Part shown: one piece after another, positions 9,100 to 18,027 of the stretch
Layout: the number at the start of each line of letters is the position of its first letter
How positions within the stretch are numbered: the stretch's first letter is position 1
NCBI GenBank assembly: GCA_027694045.1
Contig: JAQEWB010000001.1
Span: 248,001 to 312,000, forward strand
Length of the DNA stretch: 64,000 nt
Direction of reading: 5' to 3'
Source of the DNA: Bacillaceae bacterium OF18-1A
GTDB lineage: Bacteria > Bacillota > Bacilli > Bacillales > Bacillaceae_G
Position numbers and translations under genes: made by a program
Notes under the pieces: model-generated
Databases searched by the model: none
The model's input: only the letters and a program-made list of their open reading frames with translations
What the model was told of the DNA's origin: nothing

Positions 9100-9882
9100 T
9101 TAATTCTTCACATCATTATATAATTCCAGCGCCTCTTTCACATTCAATCCATTTTTCACAATACCGTGTATCGCTTGAATCATCGCAGTTGGATGCTCGG
9201 ATTGCCATATGTTTCGACCCATATCTACACCGATTGCGCCTTCTTGTAATGCATTGTAAGTAATGTTTAATGCATCTTCAATTGAATCTAGTTTCGGTCC
9301 GCCGGCGATGACGACTGGGGCAGGGCAGGTACTCGTTATTTTTTCGAACCCTTCGCAGTAGTACGTTTTAATAATATCAGCACCCATTTCAACGCATACG
9401 CGGGAAGCAAGTGCTAGAAAGCGAGCTTCACGTTTTTGTAGTTCTTTCGCAACTGCGGTAATGCCGAGTACTGGCAGACCGTAATCATGAGCTTCTGAAA
9501 CGACATTGGCGAGATTTGAAATAGTTTGGGTTTCATAGTCTGATCCAACGAAAACAGAAACACCGACGCCAATTGCGTTTTGTTTTACCGCTTCTTTTAC
9601 AGGGGTAACAATTGTTTCATTCGCTAAGTCTTTTCCGACGACAGTAGATCCGCCAGATACACGCATAACCATCGGTGTACTGCAGTTTTCAGGGATGCAG
9701 GAGCTAAGGACACCACGCGTTAAAAAGAGGGAGTCTGTATAAGGAAGTAAGTTTTTAACTGTTTCAAGTGGTTGTTCTAATCCGTGGATTGGTCCTAAGA
9801 AGTAACCGTGGTCTATCGCTAACATAACAGCTCTGCCGTCAGGTAAAATTGTATTTAATCGATTTTTAAATCCCCAAGTCAT
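9100..9882 (-). CDS. lsrF: LsrF-like 3-hydroxy-5-phosphonooxypentane-2,4-dione thiolase
   Basis: In enteric bacteria LsrF performs the last step of phospho-AI-2 breakdown, transferring an acetyl unit to CoA. The 260 residues form a class I aldolase-like TIM barrel. MTWGFKNRLNTIL, VMLAIDHGYFLGPIHGLE, GADIIKTYYCEGFEKI (with the Schiff-base-type lysine) and GVDMGRNIWQSEHPTAMIQA closely follow E. coli LsrF. It is the last gene of an lsrR-lsrK-cupin-lsrF run, with only 6 bases to the cupin gene. It lacks the ~30-residue N-terminal extension of the E. coli protein. The importer that would supply its pathway is deleted here (see 12890). Confidence 0.88.
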   Translation of the reverse strand: MTWGFKNRLNTILPDGRAVMLAIDHGYFLGPIHGLEQPLETVKNLLPYTDSLFLTRGVLSSCIPENCSTPMVMRVSGGSTVVGKDLANETIVTPVKEAVKQNAIGVGVSVFVGSDYETQTISNLANVVSEAHDYGLPVLGITAVAKELQKREARFLALASRVCVEMGADIIKTYYCEGFEKITSTCPAPVVIAGGPKLDSIEDALNITYNALQEGAIGVDMGRNIWQSEHPTAMIQAIHGIVKNGLNVKEALELYNDVKN

Positions 9883-9888
9883 TCAAAA

Positions 9889-10251
9889 TCACTCCTTCGT
9901 TAATGTTGGATTTTTCGTTTGTACCGTATCTTTATTCGGTAAATGTGGTGACTTAATAAAAACCGCTTTAAAAGGTTTGTCAGAATGGTTAATCAGATAG
10001 TGAGATTCATGAGGACGAACTTGTAGGACATCACCTTGTTTAATTGGAACTCTTTCGTTATTCACATAGAAATCTATTTCACCTTCTAATGCATAAAAGA
10101 CTTCCTCGCATGTTGTATGATAATGATTTTGAAATTCTTGCCCGGGTTGAATAACAACAAGGCCGAGATCAATATTTGGGCCTTGTATTAAATATTTTGG
10201 TCCGTTATCACCGAAGCGATAAGAGAAATCATTTTCATTCGCTTTTAACAT
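9889..10251 (-). CDS. Cupin-domain protein in the lsr operon
   Basis: This is a single-domain cupin of 120 residues. The first cupin motif shows as QPGQEFQNHYHTTCEEVFYALEGEIDFY (metal-binding His, His and Glu) and the second as GDVLQVRPHESHYLINHSDKPFK. The start is placed at 10251 because GAGGAG lies 8 bases upstream; a longer frame to 10296 overlaps lsrK and lacks a site. It sits between lsrK and lsrF, where enteric operons carry lsrG (the phospho-AI-2 isomerase, a different fold). I infer that it may act on phosphorylated AI-2, but nothing in the sequence proves this. Confidence 0.8.
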   Translation of the reverse strand: MLKANENDFSYRFGDNGPKYLIQGPNIDLGLVVIQPGQEFQNHYHTTCEEVFYALEGEIDFYVNNERVPIKQGDVLQVRPHESHYLINHSDKPFKAVFIKSPHLPNKDTVQTKNPTLTKE

Positions 10252-10276
10252 ATACTTCACTCCTCTATGTAATTTG

Positions 10277-11839
10277 TTACAGAGCACCTGGAGCAATCCA
10301 CATATGTGTTGTAAGCCTTCTATCGGCTAAAGCAAGCTGACTGTCATATACAGTTTTCCATGTTTCATAGAATTCCTTATATAATTCGTGATTTTCAGTG
10401 ACAGGTTCAAATGTATTTTCCCATTGTACAAACTGCTCAGCAGTCTCTTCCATAGATGTATATATGCCGGCACCAACTCCGGCAGCAATTGCAGTTCCTA
10501 AGGCAGCTGCTTCTTTCACGACAGGTACTTTTACAGGAATGCCGAGTACGTCTGATAGAATTTGTGGCCATAGTTTTCCTTTAGCTGCACCGCCAGCAAA
10601 AATAATTTCAGAAGGGAATGTACCAGTTAGATTTTCTATTAATTTTAAGTTTCCAAGTGTAATGAAGGCTGCATTTTCTTCAATAGCACGAAACAGTTCT
10701 TTTTTTCCGCATTTGTCAGCGTCTAAACTTAAATTTAAAAAAGAAGGTGCGGCATGACGCCAAGAAATGTAGTTCATAACGTTTGAAAAAGTAGGGATAA
10801 TACCATATGAACCGACGGGTACGTCTTTTGCTTGTTCTTCTAGTAATTCATAGGCATCTACACCGAGTTTGTCAGCAAGTTTCTTTTCTTCTTGGCAAAA
10901 AGCATCTCGAAACCAGCGCATAACGAGACCAGGAAAAAAGGCGATCGTTTCATATTGCCAAAGGTTCGGAACGACGTGACAATTTACGCGAATTGCAGCT
11001 TGCGGATCCGTTATTGGCGCAGTAATATTCACTTCTTGTTGCCAAAAGCTGCCTCCGCATATTAGTGTTTCATTTGGCTTCACGACCCCAGTTCCGAGTG
11101 AGGCCATTTGAGCATCACCACCACCAGCAACGACAGGAATGTCTTCGCGTAATCCAGTTAATGTTGCACACTCTTTTGTAACTTTGCCAATCACTGTGCC
11201 AGCTTCATTTACTGTTGGTGAAAATGGCAAAGTTAGACCACACTCTTTAGCGACATCGTTATCCCAAGTTCTATTTTGTAAATCGAAAATACCGGACGTA
11301 CATCCGTTTGAGGGATCGATTTGCAGTACGCCGCTTAATTTATATAAGATCCAATCGTTTAACATTGTAAAAGAGTGAATAGTATTATAGACTTCTGGTT
11401 CATGTTTTTTAATCCAAAGTAGGCGGGGTAAAGCGCCTAATGAAAAAGTTTGACCAGATCTAGTATATAAATCTTCTTCAAGATGTGACCGTATTTCTTT
11501 TAGCTCACTAACTTCAGCGGATGCACGTCCATCAACATTTGCGCAAGCCCAAATTTCTTGCCCATTTTTATCATATAAAACAAAACCTTCTCGCATACTA
11601 GTAGCGCTAATAGCTTGAATGGAAGAGGGCGAGATATTACTTCTTTGTAAAACTTCTTTCGTGCATTGTTGTACTAGCTTCCAGTTTTCTATTACATTAA
11701 AATTCATAGAACCTGGGTAACGAGGATCTGTATTATGAACCCATTCTTTTTGACTGACAGCAATTTGATTACCTAGTAAATCAAAAAGAACAGCTCGAAT
11801 GCTTCCTGTACCAGCATCAAAAGCTAATAAATGAGACAT
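10277..11839 (-). CDS. lsrK: Autoinducer-2 kinase
   Basis: LsrK phosphorylates internalised AI-2 (DPD), trapping it and creating the inducer that releases LsrR. The 520-residue FGGY-family kinase is strikingly like E. coli LsrK: LLAFDAGTGSIRAVLFD at the N-terminus, SMREGFVLYDKNGQEIWACANVD, VVAGGGDAQMASLG, GGSFWQQEVNI, FPGLVMRWFRDAFC and FAGGAAKGKLWPQIL. The ATG at 11839 overlaps the stop of lsrR (TAATG), so the two are translationally coupled. The gene looks intact, although the divergent importer operon is missing, so internal AI-2 or import by another transporter would be needed for it to act. Confidence 0.93.
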   Translation of the reverse strand: MSHLLAFDAGTGSIRAVLFDLLGNQIAVSQKEWVHNTDPRYPGSMNFNVIENWKLVQQCTKEVLQRSNISPSSIQAISATSMREGFVLYDKNGQEIWACANVDGRASAEVSELKEIRSHLEEDLYTRSGQTFSLGALPRLLWIKKHEPEVYNTIHSFTMLNDWILYKLSGVLQIDPSNGCTSGIFDLQNRTWDNDVAKECGLTLPFSPTVNEAGTVIGKVTKECATLTGLREDIPVVAGGGDAQMASLGTGVVKPNETLICGGSFWQQEVNITAPITDPQAAIRVNCHVVPNLWQYETIAFFPGLVMRWFRDAFCQEEKKLADKLGVDAYELLEEQAKDVPVGSYGIIPTFSNVMNYISWRHAAPSFLNLSLDADKCGKKELFRAIEENAAFITLGNLKLIENLTGTFPSEIIFAGGAAKGKLWPQILSDVLGIPVKVPVVKEAAALGTAIAAGVGAGIYTSMEETAEQFVQWENTFEPVTENHELYKEFYETWKTVYDSQLALADRRLTTHMWIAPGAL

Positions 11840-12771
11840 TAACAATCACCATCCTTTCGTAATAAGGAGAGGGCCGTTTCCTCATCGGTAATTAATGTAT
11901 GAATAAACTTTCCTTTTAAGGCACCATAAATTGCGTCTATCTTTTCTGTACCTCCAGCAACACCGACGACATGATTCATATTGCGCAAAATAGAGAGAGG
12001 CGTGCCAATTAGACGATTGTGATGCGAGAGCTCTAATAAATCGCCATTTGTATCATAAAACTGTCCTAAAATATCGCCAGCACCGTTTTGACTACGAATA
12101 TATGTCATCTCACGTAAAGTTAATTTTTCTTTTTTTACAATCGTAGCGTCTTGAGATAGTCCTCCAATACCGACAACAGCCGTATGAGCAAGTGAAGCGA
12201 CATGAAGCATATCTTTTACGCTCGGTTCTGATAGAATACTTTGTGCCATTTCGGTAGAAGATGCTAGAAACGGCGTAGGGATAATGTGAAGATCACCTTG
12301 CATGTAATGTAAATAGTTTTGTTTTCTCGGGAGATAATGATTTACTCCGCCTGTTAACGTTACGATTGAGAGATTAATAGAACTTTCGAAATGAATGTTT
12401 TCTAGCATTTTGCTAATTGTTTCTCCCCAGCCAATACCGAGTAAATCTCCTTGCTGGAGCTGAGTTTCTAAATATTGTGCAGCAGCTTTTCCGAGAGAAT
12501 CGTGATAATTGTTTACTGGGATCGGGATAATAAAAGCATCTTTTAAGTGGAATTTTTTCATTAGGTCACGCTCAATACTTAAACAGTGCAAACCAGTCCC
12601 TTTTACGTGAAATGTAACGATACCTTCACTCCGCGCCTTATCTAATAACCGGACGACTTTATTTCTTGAAATATGAAGAAGTGAAGCGATCTCCTGTTGT
12701 GTTAATTGGTCCTTATAATAGTACCAAGCTACTTTCGTTAATAAATTCTCTTCAAAGTTCAGCTGAGTCAT
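11839..12771 (-). CDS. lsrR: LsrR-like transcriptional regulator (SorC/DeoR family)
   Basis: LsrR represses the lsr genes until it binds phospho-AI-2. The N-terminal helix-turn-helix is QLTQQEIASLLHISRNKVVRLLDKARSEGIV (about 21-51), followed by a sugar-phosphate-binding SorC domain with GDLLGIGWGETISKML, LTGGVNHY and HVVGVAGGTEKIDAIYGAL. The start at 12771 (310 residues) is preferred because AAAGGG lies 10 bases before it. It heads the minus-strand lsr operon. The ~120 bases in front once separated it from a divergent importer operon, now represented only by the 3' end of lsrB. Confidence 0.9.
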   Translation of the reverse strand: MTQLNFEENLLTKVAWYYYKDQLTQQEIASLLHISRNKVVRLLDKARSEGIVTFHVKGTGLHCLSIERDLMKKFHLKDAFIIPIPVNNYHDSLGKAAAQYLETQLQQGDLLGIGWGETISKMLENIHFESSINLSIVTLTGGVNHYLPRKQNYLHYMQGDLHIIPTPFLASSTEMAQSILSEPSVKDMLHVASLAHTAVVGIGGLSQDATIVKKEKLTLREMTYIRSQNGAGDILGQFYDTNGDLLELSHHNRLIGTPLSILRNMNHVVGVAGGTEKIDAIYGALKGKFIHTLITDEETALSLLRKDGDC

Positions 12772-12889
12772 ACTCTTCATCCCTTTCAACAATTGACCAC
12801 AGCTTAAACATATGTACCATATATTTTGTTTATTCCAGTTGAAACGATTAATAGTGTGTGGAAAAAAGTGTTCTAGGGGGGATAAAAAG

Positions 12890-13198
12890 GTAGTCGTAAC
12901 GGGCTTCTCTACACCAAACGCTATGCGTGATTACGTAAAACGAGGAACAGTAGCACAATTTGGCTTATGGGATGTAAAACAACAAGGTGCTCTCGCAACG
13001 TATGTAGCAAATGAAATTGTTGCAAAAGGGAAGAAGTTAAAAGTAGGGGATAGCTTTGAAGTAAAAGGTATCGGGAAAGTGAAAGTAGAGCCAAACTCCA
13101 TTCAAGGATATGATTATGAGGCAGAAGGAAATGGGATTATCGTATTACCGGAGCGAGTCGTATTTACGAAGGATAATATTGATAAGTATAATTTCTAA
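12890..13198 (+). pseudogene. lsrB: Remnant of lsrB (AI-2 binding protein), last ~102 codons
   Basis: The readable frame encodes the C-terminal third of an LsrB-type periplasmic/lipoprotein AI-2 receptor. [44 protein letters not shown] and LPERVVFTK match the E. coli LsrB C-terminus almost block for block. The first ~240 codons, the signal peptide, and lsrA, lsrC and lsrD, which would normally lie between it and lsrR, are absent. The frame extends upstream to an ATG at 12812, but that part has no ribosome site and no similarity. I read it as the scar of one large deletion, about 4 kb judging from enteric gene sizes. Confidence 0.85.
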
Positions 13199-13217
13199 TT
13201 GATATATTGCCATTTAG

Positions 13218-13260
13218 ACTCAAAAACGCCCGATATATTCGGACGTTTTTGAGTCTCTTT
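13218..13260. terminator. Bidirectional terminator after lsrB remnant and mqo
   Basis: GACTCAAAAACG (13218-13229) pairs with CGTTTTTGAGTC (13243-13254), followed by a T run on the plus strand. It is convergent with mqo, whose stop is at 13262. Confidence 0.85.
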
Positions 13261-13261
13261 T

Positions 13262-14764
13262 TTAGTTATGAACAGTTTCTTTTTCATTTAACCCAAGTAT
13301 ACGACCAGTGGAAGTGTGAAGGTCTTGGAACAATCTTGGATTTTCTGTTAGTGAAATACCGTAAGAAGGAATCATTTCTTTTATTTTTCCTTCCCATTCT
13401 ACTATGCGGCTTGGGAAGCATTTTTCTAATACTTCAAGCATAACGTGAACGGCAGTAGAAGCACCAGGTGAAGCACCTAGTAAGGCAGCGATTGAACCGT
13501 CAGCTGCACTTACAACCTCTGTACCAAATTGAAGTGTTCCTTTACCGCCAGCATCAGTATCTTTAATTACTTGTACACGTTGTCCAGCAACTACAATATC
13601 CCAATCTTCACTTTTCGCGTTCGGAATGAATTCGCGTAATTCTTCCATACGTTTTTCGTGTGATAACATAACTTGCTGAATTAAGTATTTTGTTAGTCCC
13701 ATTTCTTTTACACCGGCTGCTAACATCGTTAAGACGTTATTCGGTTTAACTGAACCAATTAAGTCGAGATTTGAACCAGTTTTTAAGAATTTAGGTGAGA
13801 ATCCAGCGAAAGGTCCAAATAGTAAAGCCTTTTTATTGTCTATATATCTTGTGTCTAGATGAGGAACAGACATTGGCGGAGCGCCAACTTTCGCTTTACC
13901 GTATACTTTTGCATGGTGCTGCTCTACAACTTTTTGGTTTTTACATACCATAAATAGTCCACTTACTGGGAAACCACCAATATGTTTTGATTCAGGAATA
14001 CCAGTTTTTTGTAGTAGAGGTAGGCTACCGCCACCGCCGCCAATAAAGACGAATTTTGCAGTATGATGCTCGATTTTACCACTATTCATATCATGTACTT
14101 TCACTTCCCACAAACCATTCTTCGTGCGTTTAATATTTTCAACACTATGTTTGTAGTTGAGCTCGACATTTTTAGTTTTTAAGTAATCAAATAACATACG
14201 TGTTAATGCACCGAAGTTAACATCTGTTCCAGAATCAATTTTCGTTGCAGCCATCGGTTCATTAGATGCACGTCCCTCCATAATGAGTGGAAGCCATTTT
14301 TTTAACGTTTCAGGAGCATCGGAAAATTCCATTCCTTGAAACAGTGGATTTTTTGAAAGCGCTTCAAAACGTTTTTTTAGAAACTCTACATTTTTTTCAC
14401 CTTGTACTAAACTCATATGAGGTAGTGGCATAATAAAATCTTGTGGATTACGAATTAATTTGCTTTTTACAAGATATGCCCAAAATTGTCTTGAAAGCTG
14501 GAATTGCTCATTCACTTTTACAGCCTTATTAATATCTATAGATCCGTCAGATTTTTCGGAAGTATAGTTCAGTTCGCATAGCGCAGAATGCCCTGTACCT
14601 GCATTATTCCATTCGTTAGAGCTCTCTTCCCCGGCACTTGCGAGTTTTTCAAAAACTTTAATTTCCCATTCTGGTGCTAATTCTTTTAGCAATGAGCCTA
14701 ACGTTGCACTCATAATTCCTGCACCAATTAAGATAACGTCTGTTTTCTGCTGCATGTTGCTCAT
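13262..14764 (-). CDS. mqo: Malate:quinone oxidoreductase
   Basis: This FAD enzyme at the inner face of the membrane oxidises malate to oxaloacetate and passes electrons to quinone, by-passing soluble malate dehydrogenase. At 500 residues it has the usual length. The N-terminal dinucleotide-binding segment is [22 protein letters not shown], followed by [40 protein letters not shown] and, toward the end, [20 protein letters not shown], all hallmarks of Mqo. The start at 14764 has GGAGAG upstream; the frame runs open to 14878 but that extension has no site. It is monocistronic. Confidence 0.95.
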   Translation of the reverse strand: MSNMQQKTDVILIGAGIMSATLGSLLKELAPEWEIKVFEKLASAGEESSNEWNNAGTGHSALCELNYTSEKSDGSIDINKAVKVNEQFQLSRQFWAYLVKSKLIRNPQDFIMPLPHMSLVQGEKNVEFLKKRFEALSKNPLFQGMEFSDAPETLKKWLPLIMEGRASNEPMAATKIDSGTDVNFGALTRMLFDYLKTKNVELNYKHSVENIKRTKNGLWEVKVHDMNSGKIEHHTAKFVFIGGGGGSLPLLQKTGIPESKHIGGFPVSGLFMVCKNQKVVEQHHAKVYGKAKVGAPPMSVPHLDTRYIDNKKALLFGPFAGFSPKFLKTGSNLDLIGSVKPNNVLTMLAAGVKEMGLTKYLIQQVMLSHEKRMEELREFIPNAKSEDWDIVVAGQRVQVIKDTDAGGKGTLQFGTEVVSAADGSIAALLGASPGASTAVHVMLEVLEKCFPSRIVEWEGKIKEMIPSYGISLTENPRLFQDLHTSTGRILGLNEKETVHN

Positions 14765-15144
14765 GATAATCTCTCCATCCCCTATATTGGCAAAAAAGTG
14801 TAGGTGTTTTGTATATCTAAGCCGTAAATTGAAAACACCGCCTAGGCCCCACCTAGGTGTATACCTTTTTTGTCTCAATTATATAACCATCTCATACTCT
14901 ATTATAATAATTAATAGACTAAAATATCTAGTGTTATCTGATAATTTTAAACTATTTACAGATTTATTTGGCAAAATTCTTATTTAACAAGCTTTTTAAG
15001 TCGATGAATAGAAAAAAATTACAGTTTGAAATTATCTCGAAAAAGCTTACGTATCCTTTAGTGCTTAGATGAAGATACCTTTTTATGGAATTGTATGCCT
15101 TCTAATGATAAGATTATTCTGAAAAATAGAAAAGAGGGATGCTA
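14765..15144. other. Intergenic region between divergent mqo and DUF2332 genes
   Basis: This 380-bp AT-rich stretch has no convincing gene. It must hold the two divergent promoters. The only structure I see is a 10-bp palindrome CACCTAGGTG at 14850-14859 beside a second CCTAGG (14841-14846), about 85 bases upstream of mqo, which could be a protein-binding site. Confidence 0.4.
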
Positions 15145-16191
15145 ATGCGTATACAAGAAGAAATTGCAAACTTATTTCGAAACTTTTCAATAAAGGAATG
15201 TAAAGGATCAAGTGATTTATACGAATATTTATCAATGAAAATTGCTGAAGATGAGGAAGTACTTACACTATCTTCCTATGCTCAAGCAGGTCAACCAGTC
15301 CCAAACTTATTATTAGGTGCAGTACATTATTTATTGTTAGCAGGAAAAGAACATCATTTAAAAACGTATTATAGTAGTTTAGTTGAAAATGCCAATACAA
15401 ATTTAGATAAAGCTTTTGATTATTTTAAAGATTTCTGTAAAGAGTACCGAGAAGAAATCATTACTTTATTACAAACAAAACTTGTTCAAACGAATGAAGT
15501 AAGACGGTGTGCATACTTATACCCAAGTTTCTGCTATATATTTAACAAGGAAAAGAAGCCGTTAGCGTTAATTGAAATTGGAACAAGTTCTGGGTTACAA
15601 CTGTTCTGGGACCAGTATAGCTATTCATACGGAACAGATGAAATATATGGAAATATAAATTCAAATGTTCATTTAACTTCTGAAATAAGAGGGGAGAATG
15701 TGCCAGAGTTTCTAAAGAAAAGTCCATCTGTCGTAGAAAGAATTGGACTGGATTTACATGTGAATGATTTACATAATGAGGAAGATTATTTATGGCTACG
15801 TGCACTCATTTGGCCAGAACATAAAGAAAGGCTTGAAATGTTTGATCAAGCTGCATCTTTAGTGAAAAATGAATCTGTCCAATTCATAGAAGGAGATGGT
15901 GTAGAACTGTTGCCATCTATCATTGAACAAATAAGTGATGATGTTGTAATCTGTATTTTTCATACACACGTCGCAAATCAAATACCAGAACAAGTAAAAC
16001 GTAATTTAGAAAAACAAATACAAGAAATTGGAGCAAAACGTGATGTATTCCACCTATATAACAACATGTGGGATCGTGACCTTCATATTGATTATTATAT
16101 TAACGGAAACGGATATCGTGAAACAGTTGGAGAAACGGAAGGGCATGGAAGATGGTTTAGTTGGAAGCTTGGGAATGAGTCGTTTTGTTAA
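15145..16191 (+). CDS. DUF2332-family protein
   Basis: This 348-residue cytoplasmic protein matches the DUF2332 pattern in Bacillus. An N-terminal helical part contains SSYAQAGQPVPNLLLGAVHYLLL. A central segment (CAYLYPSFCYIFN, PLALIEIGTSSGLQLFWDQYSY) resembles a methyltransferase motif I region. A later FIEGDGVELLPSIIEQI and VVICIFHTHVANQIP segment completes a Rossmann-like fold. I infer a possible SAM-dependent methyltransferase relative; the activity is not known. The ATG at 15145 is chosen because AGAGGG lies 7 bases before it and overlaps the ATG at 15139. Confidence 0.75.
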   Translation: MRIQEEIANLFRNFSIKECKGSSDLYEYLSMKIAEDEEVLTLSSYAQAGQPVPNLLLGAVHYLLLAGKEHHLKTYYSSLVENANTNLDKAFDYFKDFCKEYREEIITLLQTKLVQTNEVRRCAYLYPSFCYIFNKEKKPLALIEIGTSSGLQLFWDQYSYSYGTDEIYGNINSNVHLTSEIRGENVPEFLKKSPSVVERIGLDLHVNDLHNEEDYLWLRALIWPEHKERLEMFDQAASLVKNESVQFIEGDGVELLPSIIEQISDDVVICIFHTHVANQIPEQVKRNLEKQIQEIGAKRDVFHLYNNMWDRDLHIDYYINGNGYRETVGETEGHGRWFSWKLGNESFC

Positions 16192-16275
16192 AGTGATTTA
16201 AATTCATATAGGCATCCTCACTTGTATAAAATGGGGACATAAGTCGTAAGCATCACCTAAATATTAGTACAACAA

Positions 16276-16308
16276 AAATGCTTGGGAGAAATCCGAAGCA
16301 TTTTTTGA
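16276..16308. terminator. Hairpin terminator
   Basis: AAATGCTT and AAGCATTTTTT flank a 12-base loop, ending the DUF2332 transcript. It could also serve the convergent gene that stops at 16316. Confidence 0.7.
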
Positions 16309-16315
16309 GTTACAT

Positions 16316-16672
16316 TCAAACACCGTAATGTATCATGTACTTCTTTTCTGCTGTTGCTTGTACAATTTTCGAAGCTAATTCATTAAGCTCCGCAGAATGT
16401 TTAAAAAATCTTGAAGATGTAACTGTTTCATAAAATCTTGATAATGATTCAGGTGGAATAATTGTGACACCCCAATAAGCTAAACCATATTCAGGATTTT
16501 TAACACTATGGAAGTAAGTTTTCATAATTGATAAGTGCGGATTCAAACTATTAATAATATCATCATCAACAGAAATACAATGATATTTCTCTGGTGTATA
16601 ATCATTGTAGTTTTTTTGCTGATCGAAATCGTCAATTATTCCAAAATCATGTACACATGCCATCTTTATCAT
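16316..16672 (-). CDS. Small hypothetical protein
   Basis: This is a 118-residue cytoplasmic protein with no family I recognise. It is acidic at the N-terminus (VHDFGIIDDFDQQKNYNDY) and has a compact YGLAYWGVTIIPPESLSRFYE core and a helical tail. The start is either 16672 or the ATG at 16663; upstream GAATGGATGA gives only a weak ribosome site. It is a single gene between hairpins with no informative neighbour. Confidence 0.5.
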   Translation of the reverse strand: MIKMACVHDFGIIDDFDQQKNYNDYTPEKYHCISVDDDIINSLNPHLSIMKTYFHSVKNPEYGLAYWGVTIIPPESLSRFYETVTSSRFFKHSAELNELASKIVQATAEKKYMIHYGV

Positions 16673-16760
16673 CCATTCAAGAGTTTAATAAAGTAATGTC
16701 CATTCGTGTAATGAACAAACTTAGACGTAACACAGCATTGACAATAATCATTGCTGTGTA

Positions 16761-16946
16761 TTGAAAAACTCATATAAATTAAATGGCTATGATGTTACAT
16801 TCGGTGAGTATAAAGAGTCGCATGTACGGGCTATGAAAATAGTAGTACCCGCAAGAGAAGGGAAAAATGCATATCAAGTGTATATAAACGATAGTATGTT
16901 GTCTAAAAGAGAGCTGGAAAAAGTTCTACTTTTGATGGTGGAATAA
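16761..16946 (+). CDS. Possible 61-residue protein or 5'-truncated gene fragment
   Basis: The frame encodes a plausible soluble peptide (YDVTFGEYKESHVRAMKIVVP, MLSKRELEKVLLLMV) but opens with TTG, has no ribosome site, and no ATG before the upstream in-frame stop at 16728. A stem ACACAGCA/TGCTGTGT at about 16730-16759 directly precedes it, and a terminator follows. With the broken acetyltransferase next to it, I think this may be the tail of a gene that lost its start. Confidence 0.35.
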   Translation: MKNSYKLNGYDVTFGEYKESHVRAMKIVVPAREGKNAYQVYINDSMLSKRELEKVLLLMVE

Positions 16947-16963
16947 TACATGGGATGTAGAGG

Positions 16964-17104
16964 CTAAATGAAAAGTAATGCTATTTTTTTAATCCAAATG
17001 TAGCATTGCTTTTTAATTTGTGCCATTACTTTTTCATTGGATACAAGCTGAAAATATAACGTGAAATCTGCTGCTTCAAATTTACTAAAATATAGTCTTT
17101 GCAT
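16964..17104 (-). pseudogene. 5' remnant of a GNAT acetyltransferase gene
   Basis: A strong GGAGG site precedes an ATG at 17104 that opens MQRLYFSKFEAADFTLYFQL and continues VSNEKVMAQI, the typical first strand and helix of RimL-type acetyltransferases. After about 30 residues the frame runs into the hairpin at 16972-17020 and stops at 16964 (46 codons). The acetyl-CoA-binding part is missing, so the gene has lost its 3' end by deletion. Confidence 0.6.
16972..17020 (+). terminator. Terminator fused to the GNAT remnant
   Basis: AATGCTA and TAGCATT pair around a 17-base loop, followed by GCTTTTTAATTT on the plus strand. It follows the 61-codon frame and overlaps the broken acetyltransferase. 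Confidence 0.6.
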
Positions 17105-17169
17105 AAAATTCCTCCAAACTAAAAATGATTACTGAAGTTAATGGATATTGATAAATCCACAAAATTTCA

Positions 17170-17208
17170 CCTTATAAAGAGCACCGTACATAAGTGCTCT
17201 TTATAAGG
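17170..17208. terminator. Perfect 15-bp hairpin downstream of the collagen-like gene
   Basis: CCTTATAAAGAGCAC (17170-17184) pairs perfectly with GTGCTCTTTATAAGG (17194-17208). On the minus strand it lies 52 bases beyond the collagen-like stop codon and is followed by a short AT-rich tail, so it is a likely terminator or 3' stabiliser. Confidence 0.65.
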
Positions 17209-17259
17209 AGTGTCCTATGAGTAATATATTTTATATGCTAGTTTTGAACAATACTATTA

Positions 17260-18027
17260 TTAGTTTAATTTGAAGATGGTTAATTCTAGGGCGTTTATAC
17301 CATCATCACAAGTTATAATATTGTTATTTCCAATATTTGATAGACGGATTGTTGAATTGGCTGGAACTGGCAAAATCAATTGACCAGTAAGCTGATTACA
17401 AGTGATACTCACTGGAGCTAAAATTAAAATGCCAAAACTTCCTTGAGCATTTGGTATTGGAGCATTATTTAAGAGTATAGAAATACCAGCTGCGTAAGGA
17501 AATAAAGTAATCAAACTTGAATCAATTGAAGCAATGAAAGACACTTGATAAATACCAGCTTGTGTGATGCCAATGGTAGTAGAGTCTAATAAAGAAACGC
17601 CCCCTACAATTGGTCCAGTCTGGTTAAAAGAAAAAAATCCTCCAACAGGAATGTTAATAAATTCTGATTGCCAAAAATTACCGAAAGCTAATGAAATTGT
17701 TCCGGCAGGTCCGGTAGAACCAGTAGGCCCAGTGGAACCAGGAGAACCGAAGCCAGTAGGTCCAGTAGGTCCAGTAGGTCCAGTAGCGCCAGTAGAACCA
17801 GTAGGTCCAGTAGCGCCAGTAGAACCAGTAGGTCCAGTAGCGCCAGTAGAACCAGTAGGCCCAGTGAAACCAGGAGAACCGGAGCCAGTAGGTCCAGTAG
17901 CGCCAGTAGGTCCAGTAGAACCGGTAGCACCAGTGGGCCCAGTAGGGAATTGAAAGGGTTGTATAGGTGGGAGTGTAGGTCCAACTAAATTAGGATTAAA
18001 TGCAGCAGAAGATAGAAATTCATCCAT
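17260..18027 (-). CDS. BclA-like exosporium collagen protein
   Basis: This is a spore-surface glycoprotein of the BclA family, 255 residues. Residues ~6-25 hold the exosporium leader ([13 protein letters not shown]), which targets such proteins to the exosporium basal layer. Next come 25 collagen GXY triplets, mostly GPT, GST and GAT, in three blocks broken twice by an extra dipeptide (GS, GF). The final ~140 residues form a beta-rich C-terminal domain ([22 protein letters not shown] ... [15 protein letters not shown]), like the trimerising BclA head. AGAGGTG precedes the ATG at 18027. Expression in the mother cell late in sporulation is expected from the family; I cannot place a convincing sigma-K promoter. 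Confidence 0.88.
   Translation of the reverse strand: MDEFLSSAAFNPNLVGPTLPPIQPFQFPTGPTGATGSTGPTGATGPTGSGSPGFTGPTGSTGATGPTGSTGATGPTGSTGATGPTGPTGPTGFGSPGSTGPTGSTGPAGTISLAFGNFWQSEFINIPVGGFFSFNQTGPIVGGVSLLDSTTIGITQAGIYQVSFIASIDSSLITLFPYAAGISILLNNAPIPNAQGSFGILILAPVSITCNQLTGQLILPVPANSTIRLSNIGNNNIITCDDGINALELTIFKLN

Noticed and set aside
12812..13198. A complete 128-codon gene
   Set aside because: The start has no ribosome site, the first ~26 codons look random, and the rest is the exact C-terminal part of LsrB.
17564..17953. Plus-strand ORF full of Gly-Pro-Val across the collagen gene
   Set aside because: It is the antisense shadow of the GXY repeat on the minus strand, which has the leader, ribosome site and C-terminal domain.
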